Source of the DNA: Bdellovibrio bacteriovorus str. Tiberius
GTDB lineage: Bacteria; Bdellovibrionota; Bdellovibrionia; Bdellovibrionales; Bdellovibrionaceae
Assembly: GCF_000317895.1 (NCBI RefSeq)
Contig: NC_019567.1
Span: 2,046,001-2,110,000 of the forward strand
Direction: 5' to 3'
DNA length: 64,000 bases
The translations under genes and the position numbers were made by a program. Below, piece by piece: positions 1 through 7,571 of the stretch (position 1 is the first letter of the stretch; every line of letters begins with the position of its first letter). Under the pieces are notes generated by a model. That model was not told the DNA's origin and did no database searches. It worked only from the letters and a program-made list of their open reading frames with translations.

Positions 1-353
1 TTGGACTTCTGAGCTTCAGTGCCCCATTTAAGGAAGGCATTTGTTGTCAGAGTGTTTTGAACGTCTACAAGAACGGAAACAGAACCGTCCACGCGGCCGA
101 TTTCTTCAACTGCCAGGCAGGCCATGAAGAATGTGGAACCAGCACCGCCCCATTTTTCAGGAGTCTCGATACCCATCAAACCCATTTCGAAAAGCTTCGT
201 CAGGATTTCTGGTTTCATTTTCGCTTCTTCGTCCATGTGAGTCACATGAGGTTTGATTTCGGATTCTGCAAAAGATCTTACAGCATCACGGAAAGCAATT
301 TCATCCTCAGAAAGTACAGTCAGCGCCGGACGCGCATTTGTTGTATCAGACAT
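1..353 (-). CDS. Acyl-CoA dehydrogenase, N-terminal part (runs off left edge)
   Basis: Reading leftwards from the ATG at 353, the frame is open to the window edge and encodes about 117 residues of the N-terminal alpha-helical domain of an acyl-CoA dehydrogenase. Typical segments are the early EIAFRDAVRSFAE helix, GLMGIETPEKWGG, and the EEIGRVDGSVSVLVDVQN stretch that lines the flavin and substrate pocket. The family oxidises acyl-CoA to enoyl-CoA with FAD, in beta-oxidation or branched-chain amino acid breakdown. The catalytic Glu and the C-terminal domain lie outside the window, so chain-length specificity cannot be judged. A 27-bp inverted repeat begins 19 nt upstream of the start. Confidence 0.9.
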   Translation of the reverse strand, partial: MSDTTNARPALTVLSEDEIAFRDAVRSFAESEIKPHVTHMDEEAKMKPEILTKLFEMGLMGIETPEKWGGAGSTFFMACLAVEEIGRVDGSVSVLVDVQNTLTTNAFLKWGTEAQKS

Positions 354-371
354 CTTATTTCCCTTCGATCG

Positions 372-500
372 GAAGCCCAGCCCCAAGGGCCTTACCTGCC
401 TCTGCGGCTTCGGACAGTCCTCGCGGACGACCATTCCTTTGGAATGTGTCTGCTGCGGAACTCGCCGCATAGCCAGGTAAGGCCCTTGGGGCTGGGCTTC
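372..500. repeat. Perfect 27-bp inverted repeat with 75-bp spacer
   Basis: The arm at 372-398 (starts GAAGCCCAGCCCCAAGGG) is the exact reverse complement of 474-500 (ends CCCTTGGGGCTGGGCTTC). The spacer holds further short hairpins, for example CATTCC-TTT-GGAATG and GTCC-TCGC-GGAC. It lies between two divergently oriented genes. It encodes nothing I recognise. A large structured RNA element, a repeated intergenic element or a small mobile palindrome are all possible. Confidence 0.8.
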
Positions 501-636
501 AGTTCTTGTTAAAACGTATTCAGAACCGTTTTAAAACAGTTTCTTAAAACGGGGGTCACGGTAGCTTTTTTGACTGATTTATTCAAGACCTTGGAATGAC
601 GAGAGCTTTTCTTTTAACAAGCTGTGTTAGACTGAA

Positions 637-684
637 TTGCACTTTAAATGTGCAAGTGTTTTATCGCACTAGACATGAGTCTAG
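637..684. promoter_or_regulatory. Two short palindromes upstream of the site-2 protease gene
   Basis: TTGCAC-N7-GTGCAA at 637-655 and CTAGAC-ATGA-GTCTAG at 669-684 are perfect dyads 22 to 70 nt ahead of the ATG at 707. They could be a repressor site and a leader hairpin. No known regulator motif was matched. Confidence 0.3.
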
Positions 685-706
685 GTGTGTTTTAGCGTGA
701 GGTTGT

Positions 707-1369
707 ATGGATATGATGGAAATCGGCGCCAAGATTGGTGTCTACTTTATTCCTTTTCTTTTTGCACTTTGCTTCCACGAGTTTGCGCACGGTTGGGTGG
801 CGCGTCTACGTGGGGATAACACTGCGGAGCAGATGGGTCGTTTGACTCTGAACCCGGTGGCGCACATGGATTTGGTCGGGACGTTGATTCTTCCGATTGC
901 GGCCATTGCGTTTTCGTCGCCGATCTTTTTTGGTTGGGCGAAGCCGGTGCCGGTGAATTCCCGCAATCTTAAGAATCCGCGCGTGGATATGTTCTGGATC
1001 GCTTTGGCGGGGCCGCTTTCGAACATCCTGCTGGCGCTGGTGGGCGCTTTTGCGATCGCTATGGTGGCGAAATACTACTCCTTCGGCATGTATGCCAAGG
1101 GTGCGGTGACGATTCTTCAGACCTTTATTGTGACTAATATGTTCCTGGCTGTTTTCAATCTTTTGCCGATGCATCCGCTGGATGGTGGCAAGGTGTTGGC
1201 GCGCTTCCTGCCTGCCAGCTTGAATTATAAGCTTGAACAGAATGAACACATCACCAGCATGGTTTTGATGGTGCTTGTGTTGACGGGGATGTTGCGCTTC
1301 CTGGCTGAGCCGGTTTACTGGAGTTCTCAGCACCTGATCAATCTTGCGTTGAGTGGGGTGGGAGTTTAA
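707..1369 (+). CDS. Site-2 protease family (M50) membrane metalloprotease
   Basis: This 220-residue multi-pass membrane protein carries the zinc-binding HEFAH motif (H24, E25, H28) in its first helix and the third ligand motif NLLPMHPLDGG (N151, P154, D159) near the C-terminus, with the usual GWAKPVPVN loop at 76-84. It belongs to the short, PDZ-less branch of M50 proteases found next to scpA/scpB in many bacteria, although the trpS gene that often sits between them is absent here. The catalytic residues are intact. The substrate is unknown. A purine-rich GTGAGG lies just before the ATG. Confidence 0.93.
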   Translation: MDMMEIGAKIGVYFIPFLFALCFHEFAHGWVARLRGDNTAEQMGRLTLNPVAHMDLVGTLILPIAAIAFSSPIFFGWAKPVPVNSRNLKNPRVDMFWIALAGPLSNILLALVGAFAIAMVAKYYSFGMYAKGAVTILQTFIVTNMFLAVFNLLPMHPLDGGKVLARFLPASLNYKLEQNEHITSMVLMVLVLTGMLRFLAEPVYWSSQHLINLALSGVGV

Positions 1370-1515
1370 GGCTTTGCTGCGGCGCAAACACGTCGGGTGG
1401 GGGCCTTAAAGAGTTGTTGAATAATCCAAAGCCGCTTGATTCAATCTTCGGCGTTTGGACGGGGACTGCGAAGTGCGTTCCGGTTTTAGTGAAAGGGTAG
1501 AGGGGACCATCTTTC

Positions 1516-2514
1516 ATGAGTATTACAGTACAGTTGCCTAAATTCGAAGGACCTCTTGGACTTCTTCTTTACCTTATCCGTAAAGAGGAAATGGACATCA
1601 TGGATATCAAAGTCCATGAGATCACCAAACAATACCTTGAATATATCAAATTGATGAAAGAACTGGATCTGGAAGTTGCCGGAGAGTTCGTGGCCATGGC
1701 TGCGACTCTGATCCAGATCAAATCCCGCATGCTTTTGCCTCAGTACGACGAAAATGGCGAAGCTATCGAAGTTGAAGATCCGCGCAAAGAGCTGGTTCAG
1801 AAACTTCTTGAATACCAAAAGTACCAGGAAGCAGCGAAGCTTCTTTACGATCGCCCGTTGGTGGGTCGTGATGTGTGGTTGCGTGGAACCCGTGAAAAGC
1901 TGGATGAAAAAGAAGAGGAAATTGTTCTTGAGGACAACGCCCTGTTTTCTTTGATCGCCAGCTACCGTCGTATTTCCCGTGCCGTTAAAAAGAAAATTCA
2001 CCAGGTGGCGGCGAAAGCCCAGTCCATCTCCAGCCGTATCCTTGAAATGAAGGATCGTCTGATTGTCGGTCAAAGAACCACAATGATGGAGATGGTGACG
2101 GCAACAGAAGACCGCGCCCGTCAGGCCCTGATCACCTTCCTGTCCTTGCTTGAACTGGGTAAAATGGGCTTTGTGGGTTTGTATCAGACCGAAGCTTATT
2201 CTGACATCTGGGTTGATACCAAAAAACCGATCGAAACGGACGTTTTGAGCCGTGTTGAAGAGTACGATTCCATGCGCGCTGATGAAGTCGCGGCAAAAAT
2301 GATGGAAGAAACCAAAAAGATCGACGCTGATGAAGATCTTTTGGCAGAGATTGAAGAAACTGAAGAAGAAAACAACCAGCTGCAAATGGACTTGGGTGCT
2401 GGTCTCACAGACGACATCGCTTTTGTTGACACAAATGTTGATGATATCGCCACGGACGACGAAATCTTGGCTGCTGAGAGTGAATTGTTTAAAGATGACG
2501 TGACGGAAGTGTAG
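1516..2514 (+). CDS. scpA: Segregation and condensation protein A
   Basis: ScpA is the kleisin of the SMC-ScpAB condensin that organises and segregates chromosomes. The N-terminal helical domain that binds the SMC neck is clear (FEGPLGLLLYLIRKEEMDI, then EFVAMAATLIQIKSRMLLP), and a C-terminal winged-helix segment follows around residues 195-235. At 332 residues it is longer than usual (about 250) because of an acidic tail from about residue 240. The SD GAGGGGA precedes the ATG. The leader 14-mer GTAGAGGGGACCAT recurs exactly at the scpB start. scpB follows 8 nt later, so the two are co-transcribed. Confidence 0.95.
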   Translation: MSITVQLPKFEGPLGLLLYLIRKEEMDIMDIKVHEITKQYLEYIKLMKELDLEVAGEFVAMAATLIQIKSRMLLPQYDENGEAIEVEDPRKELVQKLLEYQKYQEAAKLLYDRPLVGRDVWLRGTREKLDEKEEEIVLEDNALFSLIASYRRISRAVKKKIHQVAAKAQSISSRILEMKDRLIVGQRTTMMEMVTATEDRARQALITFLSLLELGKMGFVGLYQTEAYSDIWVDTKKPIETDVLSRVEEYDSMRADEVAAKMMEETKKIDADEDLLAEIEETEEENNQLQMDLGAGLTDDIAFVDTNVDDIATDDEILAAESELFKDDVTEV

Positions 2515-2522
2515 AGGGGACC

Positions 2523-3989
2523 ATGTCTGAAGAAAAAGACGATTTGATCAACGAAGAAATGAATCACGCTGAAGAATCTGAAGGCTTCGAAACCGAAGCT
2601 GACGTTGAAACTGACGAACTTTCCGCTGACGGCATCGAATCCGACGCCTCTGTATTCCTGCAGGAAGAAGAGGAGGCAGAAGGTTTCCTTCCGGAAGCTT
2701 CTGATGATGACGTGGACGCGATGGAAGCCTCTGAAGAAGAGGACGAAGTCTCTGTTGATGGCACTGAGCTTGACGGTTTTGACTCCGCTGAAATTGAAGA
2801 AGTGGAATTCGTCGAGGAAGAACGCCTTGAAAGCATCGTGGAAAGCGTGCTGTTTGCTTCAGACAGACCGGTGAGTCTGGCTTCTTTGAAACTTCTGTTT
2901 AAAGGCACCAACATCCGTGGCGACAAAATCCGTCGTGCTTTGGATCAGCTGGCCGTTGAATACGCTGGCGGCCGTCGTGGCGTCACCCTGGAAGAAGTTC
3001 CGGGTGGATACCAGTTGCGCACTAAAATTGACAATATGGAATTCCTGAAGCGCACACTGAAAGCGCGTCAGTTCAAACTTTCCGGCCCGGCTTTGGAAGT
3101 TCTTTCCATCGTGGCCTACAAACAGCCGACCGTGAAAGCGGAAGTGGATGAAATCCGCGGCGTTGAATCCGGTCACTTGCTGCGCGCTTTGATGGAAAAG
3201 AATCTGGTTTGCTTCGAAGGCAAATCCGAACTTCCAGGTCGCCCTATGCAGTACGGCACCACCAGAAAATTCCTGGAGATCTTCGGCCTGAGAAGCTTGA
3301 AAGAGCTTCCAACCCTGTCCCAGATTGATGAACTTCTGCCGGATGGTATTGATGAACAGCAGGCGGAGGAAAAACCGACTCTTTCCACTATCACGGACAG
3401 CATGTCTGAAACTTACATTGGTTCTTACTCTCAAGGTGAGGAAGAGCTGATGAAAATCCAGGAACAGCTTGAAGACATCGCGACTTCTTCCAACTTCTTT
3501 GAGGAAGAAAAACGCCGTCAGGCTGAAAAACGTGACCAGGAGCGCGCTCAGAACATCCGTGATGCTTTGGCATTCGGCGAGCCGGTTTCCACACGTGATC
3601 AAAACTGGCTGACGAAGTACGATGAGGCTTTGGCTGCGGGCACTTCTTTGGTTGCCATGGCAGCTGAAAAGAAAGCCGCTGCTTTGGAAAACATGAAAAA
3701 GCCGGCAGTGACTGCGGAAAACGGCGAAGAAATCTCTGAGGAAGGATCTGAAGAGACTTTGGAAGCTTCCCTGGATGAATCCTCTGAAGAGTCTGTGGAC
3801 GAATCCACCGACGGGGATGATTCCGAGCTGGAAGAAGCTGTCGTAGCATTTGATAACGACGAAGATCTGGATGAGGCTTCAGACGATCAATTATTCGCTG
3901 ACTCTGATGATGAATCTTCCGAAGAAGAAGAGTTGCCATTCTTGGGTGAGGCGGACGACATTGATGAAGAAGGTGAAGCTTCTGTTTAA
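2523..3989 (+). CDS. scpB: Segregation and condensation protein B
   Basis: The core winged-helix pair spans roughly residues 100-260 and includes LESIVESVLFASDRPVS, the LEVLSIVAYKQPTVKAEVDEIRGV signature and LPGRPMQYGTT. ScpB dimers bind ScpA in the SMC complex. The protein is about twice the usual length (488 against about 200). The core is preceded by about 100 very acidic residues and followed by a long tail with a Lys/Ala/Glu-rich segment and a second Asp/Glu/Ser-rich stretch. The SD is GAGGGGACC. The 3' end overlaps the next gene by 26 nt in another frame. Confidence 0.94.
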   Translation: MSEEKDDLINEEMNHAEESEGFETEADVETDELSADGIESDASVFLQEEEEAEGFLPEASDDDVDAMEASEEEDEVSVDGTELDGFDSAEIEEVEFVEEERLESIVESVLFASDRPVSLASLKLLFKGTNIRGDKIRRALDQLAVEYAGGRRGVTLEEVPGGYQLRTKIDNMEFLKRTLKARQFKLSGPALEVLSIVAYKQPTVKAEVDEIRGVESGHLLRALMEKNLVCFEGKSELPGRPMQYGTTRKFLEIFGLRSLKELPTLSQIDELLPDGIDEQQAEEKPTLSTITDSMSETYIGSYSQGEEELMKIQEQLEDIATSSNFFEEEKRRQAEKRDQERAQNIRDALAFGEPVSTRDQNWLTKYDEALAAGTSLVAMAAEKKAAALENMKKPAVTAENGEEISEEGSEETLEASLDESSEESVDESTDGDDSELEEAVVAFDNDEDLDEASDDQLFADSDDESSEEEELPFLGEADDIDEEGEASV

Positions 3990-4539
3990 GACTCTTCTGA
4001 GTCTTTGGATCGTATATAATATCTTTGTGATGTTGGTGATGCCCAATGTGGGTGCCTATTTCGGGCGGGTGACTGCAAACGTGGTCACCCCGTACGCCAA
4101 CACGGTGGGTTTGAATGCCGGGTGGAATTTCTTTTCCCCCGAGCCAGCCCATCCCATGTATCTGAAATACACCATCAATTATCTGTACACTGAAGGTGAA
4201 AACGCCGGTGAAGAGGCTAAAGAGCCGGTTTACGGTTTTTTCCCCTTGGAGACCGCCAAGGACAACCGTCCTTTGCCGAACATCACCCGCAAACGTGAAT
4301 GGGCATTGATGCGCTATATGGTGCTGGATCCCAAGCGTTTAAGGGTTTTGATGGGACCATGGTTCTGTCGTCAGTATCCGGGTGCCACGTCTGTGGATAT
4401 GGAGCATGTGATTGAGACTATTCCATTCCTGGATCAGGCCGTGCGTTTCCGCGAAGACAGCGTCAGTGACCTGTCCAAAGAGGTCCAGTATGTTCGGGAA
4501 TCCTATTCCTGCGCAGGTGGGGATGAGGAGAGTCTATGA
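3964..4539 (+). CDS. Membrane-anchored protein next to an HTTM gene (DUF5819-like)
   Basis: I chose the ATG at 3964, inside the end of scpB, because it gives a basic MKKVKLLFK start followed at once by a hydrophobic anchor (LLSLWIVYNIFVMLVM). Residues upstream of it are only the frame-shifted shadow of scpB. The 191-residue product has the sequence NAGWNFFSPEPAHPMYLKY after the anchor, which resembles DUF5819 proteins that accompany HTTM-domain proteins; this is from memory. The rest is probably extracytoplasmic. Its TGA overlaps the ATG of the HTTM gene, so translation is coupled. Biochemical function is unknown. Confidence 0.75.
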   Translation: MKKVKLLFKTLLSLWIVYNIFVMLVMPNVGAYFGRVTANVVTPYANTVGLNAGWNFFSPEPAHPMYLKYTINYLYTEGENAGEEAKEPVYGFFPLETAKDNRPLPNITRKREWALMRYMVLDPKRLRVLMGPWFCRQYPGATSVDMEHVIETIPFLDQAVRFREDSVSDLSKEVQYVRESYSCAGGDEESL

Positions 4540-5435
4540 TTAAAAAACTCTGGGCTCATTGGGATCAGTTCTGGTTTGCGCCACAAAGTCTGCTGGGTCT
4601 TGCGTATATGCGGATCATGCTGTGTGCGACGCTGCTTTATATGAACCTGTCCCGATTCTATAATCTTGAATTTTACACAGACTCCAGCTGGATTCCGCGC
4701 ACCCGTGCGCTGGAAGTGATGCCGGAACTGGGGCGTCCGCTGTTTCTGTGGACGCTCTGGCCCGACAGCATGAATTTTGTCATGAACCTGGTGCTGGTGG
4801 TGCTTTTGGCTCTGCTGACCTTGGGGATTGGCGGTCGCTGGCTGATGGGGATCGCGTGGCTCATTAATGCCGGATTCCTGCAAAGAAATTATGCGGTGAA
4901 TTTCGGGGCGGATGTGATCGGGGCGTTATTCCTGTTCTATATGGCCTTCACCCAAAGCTGTGAACGATTAAGTGTTGTGAATCTGGTCCGTAAGAAAAGT
5001 TCATTTAAAATGAGCGACACCGTCAGCTCGATGATGATTCGCATGATGCAGGTTCAGATTTCTGTGATCTATGCTTACACCGGGTGGGAAAAACTTAAAG
5101 GTGGCAGTTGGTGGGATGGAACCGCTTTGTGGAGTGTCCTTGCTAACCCACAAATGACGACGATGGACTTTTCGTTCCTGCGCCATTTTCCGTGGGTGAT
5201 CCCGGTGATTGGCTATGTGACGATTCTGTTTGAAATCTATTTCCCGGCGATGGTGGCCTGGCCCAAGACAAGATATCTTTGCCTGCTGCTGGGGCTTTCG
5301 TTCCATGCGGGGATCGGCATCTTTATGGGTCTGATTCCTTTTGCCACGGTCATGGTTTCGACGTACTTCCTGTTCCTGGACCCACAGCTTCTTGAAAGGG
5401 CTTTGATCAGAACCCGCTCTGTGGTGCGCATTTAA
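4536..5435 (+). CDS. HTTM domain multi-pass membrane protein
   Basis: This 299-residue protein has several transmembrane segments and the hallmarks of the HTTM (horizontally transferred transmembrane) domain shared with vitamin K-dependent gamma-carboxylase. These are the LGLAYMRIMLCATLLYMN start, the loop YAYTGWEKLKGGSWWDGTALW, and a LSFHAGIGIFMGLIPFATVM helix. There is no C-terminal carboxylase lumenal domain, so it is a stand-alone HTTM protein. It overlaps the upstream gene by 4 nt (ATGA) and abuts the thioredoxin gene directly, which suggests the three act together at the membrane. Its reaction is unknown. Confidence 0.85.
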   Translation: MIKKLWAHWDQFWFAPQSLLGLAYMRIMLCATLLYMNLSRFYNLEFYTDSSWIPRTRALEVMPELGRPLFLWTLWPDSMNFVMNLVLVVLLALLTLGIGGRWLMGIAWLINAGFLQRNYAVNFGADVIGALFLFYMAFTQSCERLSVVNLVRKKSSFKMSDTVSSMMIRMMQVQISVIYAYTGWEKLKGGSWWDGTALWSVLANPQMTTMDFSFLRHFPWVIPVIGYVTILFEIYFPAMVAWPKTRYLCLLLGLSFHAGIGIFMGLIPFATVMVSTYFLFLDPQLLERALIRTRSVVRI

Positions 5436-5945
5436 ATGAACAAAGCTCTGATTGGAAAAATCGTGAATGGACTGCTGGTTGTCGCAGTCCTGTGGGTTTT
5501 GATCAATCGCCTTCCGGGCATTATTGAAAACTTCAAAAAACAAAACCAGCCAGCTCCTTCGTTTGCGGTTCCTTTGCTGGATGGAACCTTGTTTGAATCA
5601 GAAAAAGCCGGCAAGCCCGTGGTGATTGTGTTTTGGGCCACGTGGTGTGGTCCTTGTGAGGTCGAACTTTCCCGCATGCAAAAGCTGATCGATGAAAAGA
5701 TCATTCCCGCAGAATCGGTACTGGCTATTTCAAGTCTGGAAGATCGCGATCTTGTTCAGGCCACGGTGGAACAGCGCCGTTATACCTTCCTGGTGGGCGT
5801 GGATATCAGCGGTCAGGTGGCCGGTCTTTATGGAGTTCGTGCCACGCCGACCACGGCCTTGCTCGATAAAGACCACCAATTAACCTGGATCACCACGGGG
5901 TTAAGTCCGCTGTTGGAAGTAAAAATCCGGGGTCTTTTTAAGTAA
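5436..5945 (+). CDS. Membrane-tethered thioredoxin-like protein (TlpA/ResA family)
   Basis: An N-terminal transmembrane anchor (about residues 9-27) is followed by a thioredoxin fold with the active site WCGPC (C71, C74) and the conserved cis-proline in ATPTT (P138). Such proteins reduce or exchange disulfides in the periplasm, often for a dedicated partner. The ATG follows the HTTM stop codon with no spacer, so it is the last gene of the scpA-scpB-membrane module transcript. The usual partner in cytochrome c maturation is absent nearby; the HTTM protein or its neighbour may be the client. Confidence 0.9.
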   Translation: MNKALIGKIVNGLLVVAVLWVLINRLPGIIENFKKQNQPAPSFAVPLLDGTLFESEKAGKPVVIVFWATWCGPCEVELSRMQKLIDEKIIPAESVLAISSLEDRDLVQATVEQRRYTFLVGVDISGQVAGLYGVRATPTTALLDKDHQLTWITTGLSPLLEVKIRGLFK

Positions 5946-6057
5946 ATCCGCCGTTATCGCATTTTGGGACGGGGAAATCGTCTCAAAACTGGACCTGATG
6001 AAAAAACTCGTTTAAGCGTCCCCGCACCTCATTTATTCTATAAAGGTGGGGGAGCTC

Positions 6058-6540
6058 ATGAAATCAGTACGATATTTTGCAGGACTTTCAAGTCTTTGTC
6101 TTCTGTTGGCGGCCTGTCAGCCGGTGGAAGGCGATTCTCTGCTGACTGATAAAAAAGATGATTCCAGCACCCATACTTTGGATAAAACTCCGAAATCAGA
6201 AGAACTGACCGTTCAGCTTTTCTCTCCCACCATCAATATGAAAAACACAGACACCAAAGCCGAAATCACCGGCGAGTGCTATGTTTCAACATATCCGTCC
6301 CACAGGCTGATTGTGATGAATGGTTCGACACAAATGACCCTGGTGGATACAAATCCGGCAACGGCCTCCAATGCCAACTATGCCACTTGTAAAAACGGAC
6401 GCTTTAACTTCTCGTTGAATATTGCGGCTTTGGCTTCTGGCGTTTACAGCATGCGAATCATCATGCAGGCCTTCGATGCGGACGGAAATGCCGTGATGAA
6501 CGAAGCCCGTGCGGCTCCGACATTCACTCTTACAAAATAA
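6058..6540 (+). CDS. Putative lipoprotein
   Basis: The ATG at 6058 has a strong SD (GGGGGAG) and opens a lipoprotein signal peptide ending in the lipobox LLAAC with C20. A GTG four codons upstream is less likely. The mature 140 residues are Thr/Ser/Asn-rich with a beta-sandwich-like pattern and two Cys (in GECY and ATCK). I recognise no family. Its stop overlaps the 3' end of the convergent gene by 11 nt. Confidence 0.8.
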   Translation: MKSVRYFAGLSSLCLLLAACQPVEGDSLLTDKKDDSSTHTLDKTPKSEELTVQLFSPTINMKNTDTKAEITGECYVSTYPSHRLIVMNGSTQMTLVDTNPATASNANYATCKNGRFNFSLNIAALASGVYSMRIIMQAFDADGNAVMNEARAAPTFTLTK

Positions 6541-7522
6541 AATTGAAATCGTTTTTAAGTTTCAAAGGCGCTTCCTGATCTTTGCTTTCAAGAATCAGGG
6601 TGTCTTTCAATTGCAGATCGCGGATAAAATCCGCACGTCTGTGCAGTGGAATCTCTTTTCCCGTCACAGTTGAAAAGGTCGAATTAAAAGGGGTGCCCAG
6701 CAATCCCTTTTCCTGGTGCTCCACATTCGTCAGAACCTCAAGAATCTCCAAAGCCAGTTCTTTCTGGGTGGAGTTCGCCGGAATGGCGGCTCCCCACATC
6801 AAAAGGGCACTCAAAAACGGGTGAGGACCGCCGCGGAATTCACGATTCTGCGGGGTTTCCACGGCCCCTTCATCACTGGCTTTGCTCAGTTGATCCAGCT
6901 GCAGGGTCAGAATTCTTTTTGTATTGATTTGCTCAAGCAACCCCTGCTCTTTCCAGGTCTGGAAGTGCTTGAGCAGCAGGTCTTCATCGGCCAGCAAAAA
7001 CAGGAAGGTTTCTTTTTTGTTTTTCAGATAATCCTGGAAGGTTTCGTCCAGCGGAGTATCAATGCCGGTTTTCATCCAGTAAATGGGCAGGAAAGTAAAG
7101 GTTTCGGGATTGCGGCTTTTTACGAAGTCAGTGGAAACTCGTTGCAGCAATTCACCTTGAATGCCGGCGACGTTTGCCAAAAGATTCTGATGCGCCAGTG
7201 TGTTGGCCCAGTATGATGGCAGAAAGATCAAATCGGCGGAAGGGCTGGCCACCACGTTGGCCATCATTGATTCCCAGTCGCGGGTCACCGTGACGGAAAA
7301 ACGCACGTGAAGTTCTTCTTCCAGTTCCTGACGCAAGTTCATCGGGAACAGGACTTCATCCGTGGTCAGTACAGAAATTTTACGGGGAGTGACGAAATAG
7401 CTTCTGGAAATGCCTTGGGGCAGGACTCCGTGCAGAAATCCCACCCCCATGCAGATTAGAAAAAAGAAGATCCAAAAAATGTTGCTTTTCAGATGAAGTC
7501 CAGTCTCCGCGGCCCGATGCAC
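6530..7522 (-). CDS. Membrane-anchored binding-protein-like protein (PotD-type fold)
   Basis: The sequence has an N-terminal hydrophobic segment (IFWIFFFLICMGVGFL) and then the start of a periplasmic binding-protein fold: KISVLTTDEVLFPMNLRQELEEEL, a DLIFLPSYW segment and a late GAAIPANSTQKELALEILEVLTN helix, as in spermidine/putrescine-binding proteins. No transporter genes lie beside it. The start is uncertain: the frame opens with a GTG in GC-rich hairpin sequence just after nrdB, without a good SD. It may be read through from nrdAB. Confidence 0.7.
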   Translation of the reverse strand: MHRAAETGLHLKSNIFWIFFFLICMGVGFLHGVLPQGISRSYFVTPRKISVLTTDEVLFPMNLRQELEEELHVRFSVTVTRDWESMMANVVASPSADLIFLPSYWANTLAHQNLLANVAGIQGELLQRVSTDFVKSRNPETFTFLPIYWMKTGIDTPLDETFQDYLKNKKETFLFLLADEDLLLKHFQTWKEQGLLEQINTKRILTLQLDQLSKASDEGAVETPQNREFRGGPHPFLSALLMWGAAIPANSTQKELALEILEVLTNVEHQEKGLLGTPFNSTFSTVTGKEIPLHRRADFIRDLQLKDTLILESKDQEAPLKLKNDFNFIL

Positions 7523-7523
7523 C

Positions 7524-7571
7524 CCGGCTTCGCCGGAGTAGCGCCGCTACGACATCCTAGCCGTAGGCTAG
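7524..7571 (-). terminator. Three adjacent short GC hairpins at the nrdB 3' end
   Basis: CCGGC-TTC-GCCGG (7524-7536), GTAGC-GCC-GCTAC (7538-7550) and CTAGCC-GTA-GGCTAG (7557-7571) lie in tandem; the last includes the nrdB stop codon. There is no U-run, so attenuation, mRNA processing or RNA stability are as likely as termination. Confidence 0.4.

Larger units (their letters stand above)
354..706. other. Intergenic region between divergent genes
   Basis: This gap of about 350 bp separates the acyl-CoA dehydrogenase gene from the site-2 protease gene. It holds the 27-bp inverted repeat and, nearer the protease, the two short palindromes listed separately. I see no convincing open reading frame; two overlapping + strand frames across 57-512 lie mostly opposite the dehydrogenase gene and are rejected. 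Confidence 0.6.

Noticed and set aside
372-500. Inverted repeat as ends of an insertion sequence
   Set aside because: Only 75 bp lie between the arms, too short for a transposase, and no target duplication is visible.
1486-2385. 299-codon frame on the minus strand
   Set aside because: Antisense shadow of scpA with Phe/His-rich sequence typical of complemented Lys/Glu codons.
3850-3963. Longer N-terminus for the gene ending at 4539
   Set aside because: These codons are scpB read in another frame; the basic plus hydrophobic start at 3964 is convincing.
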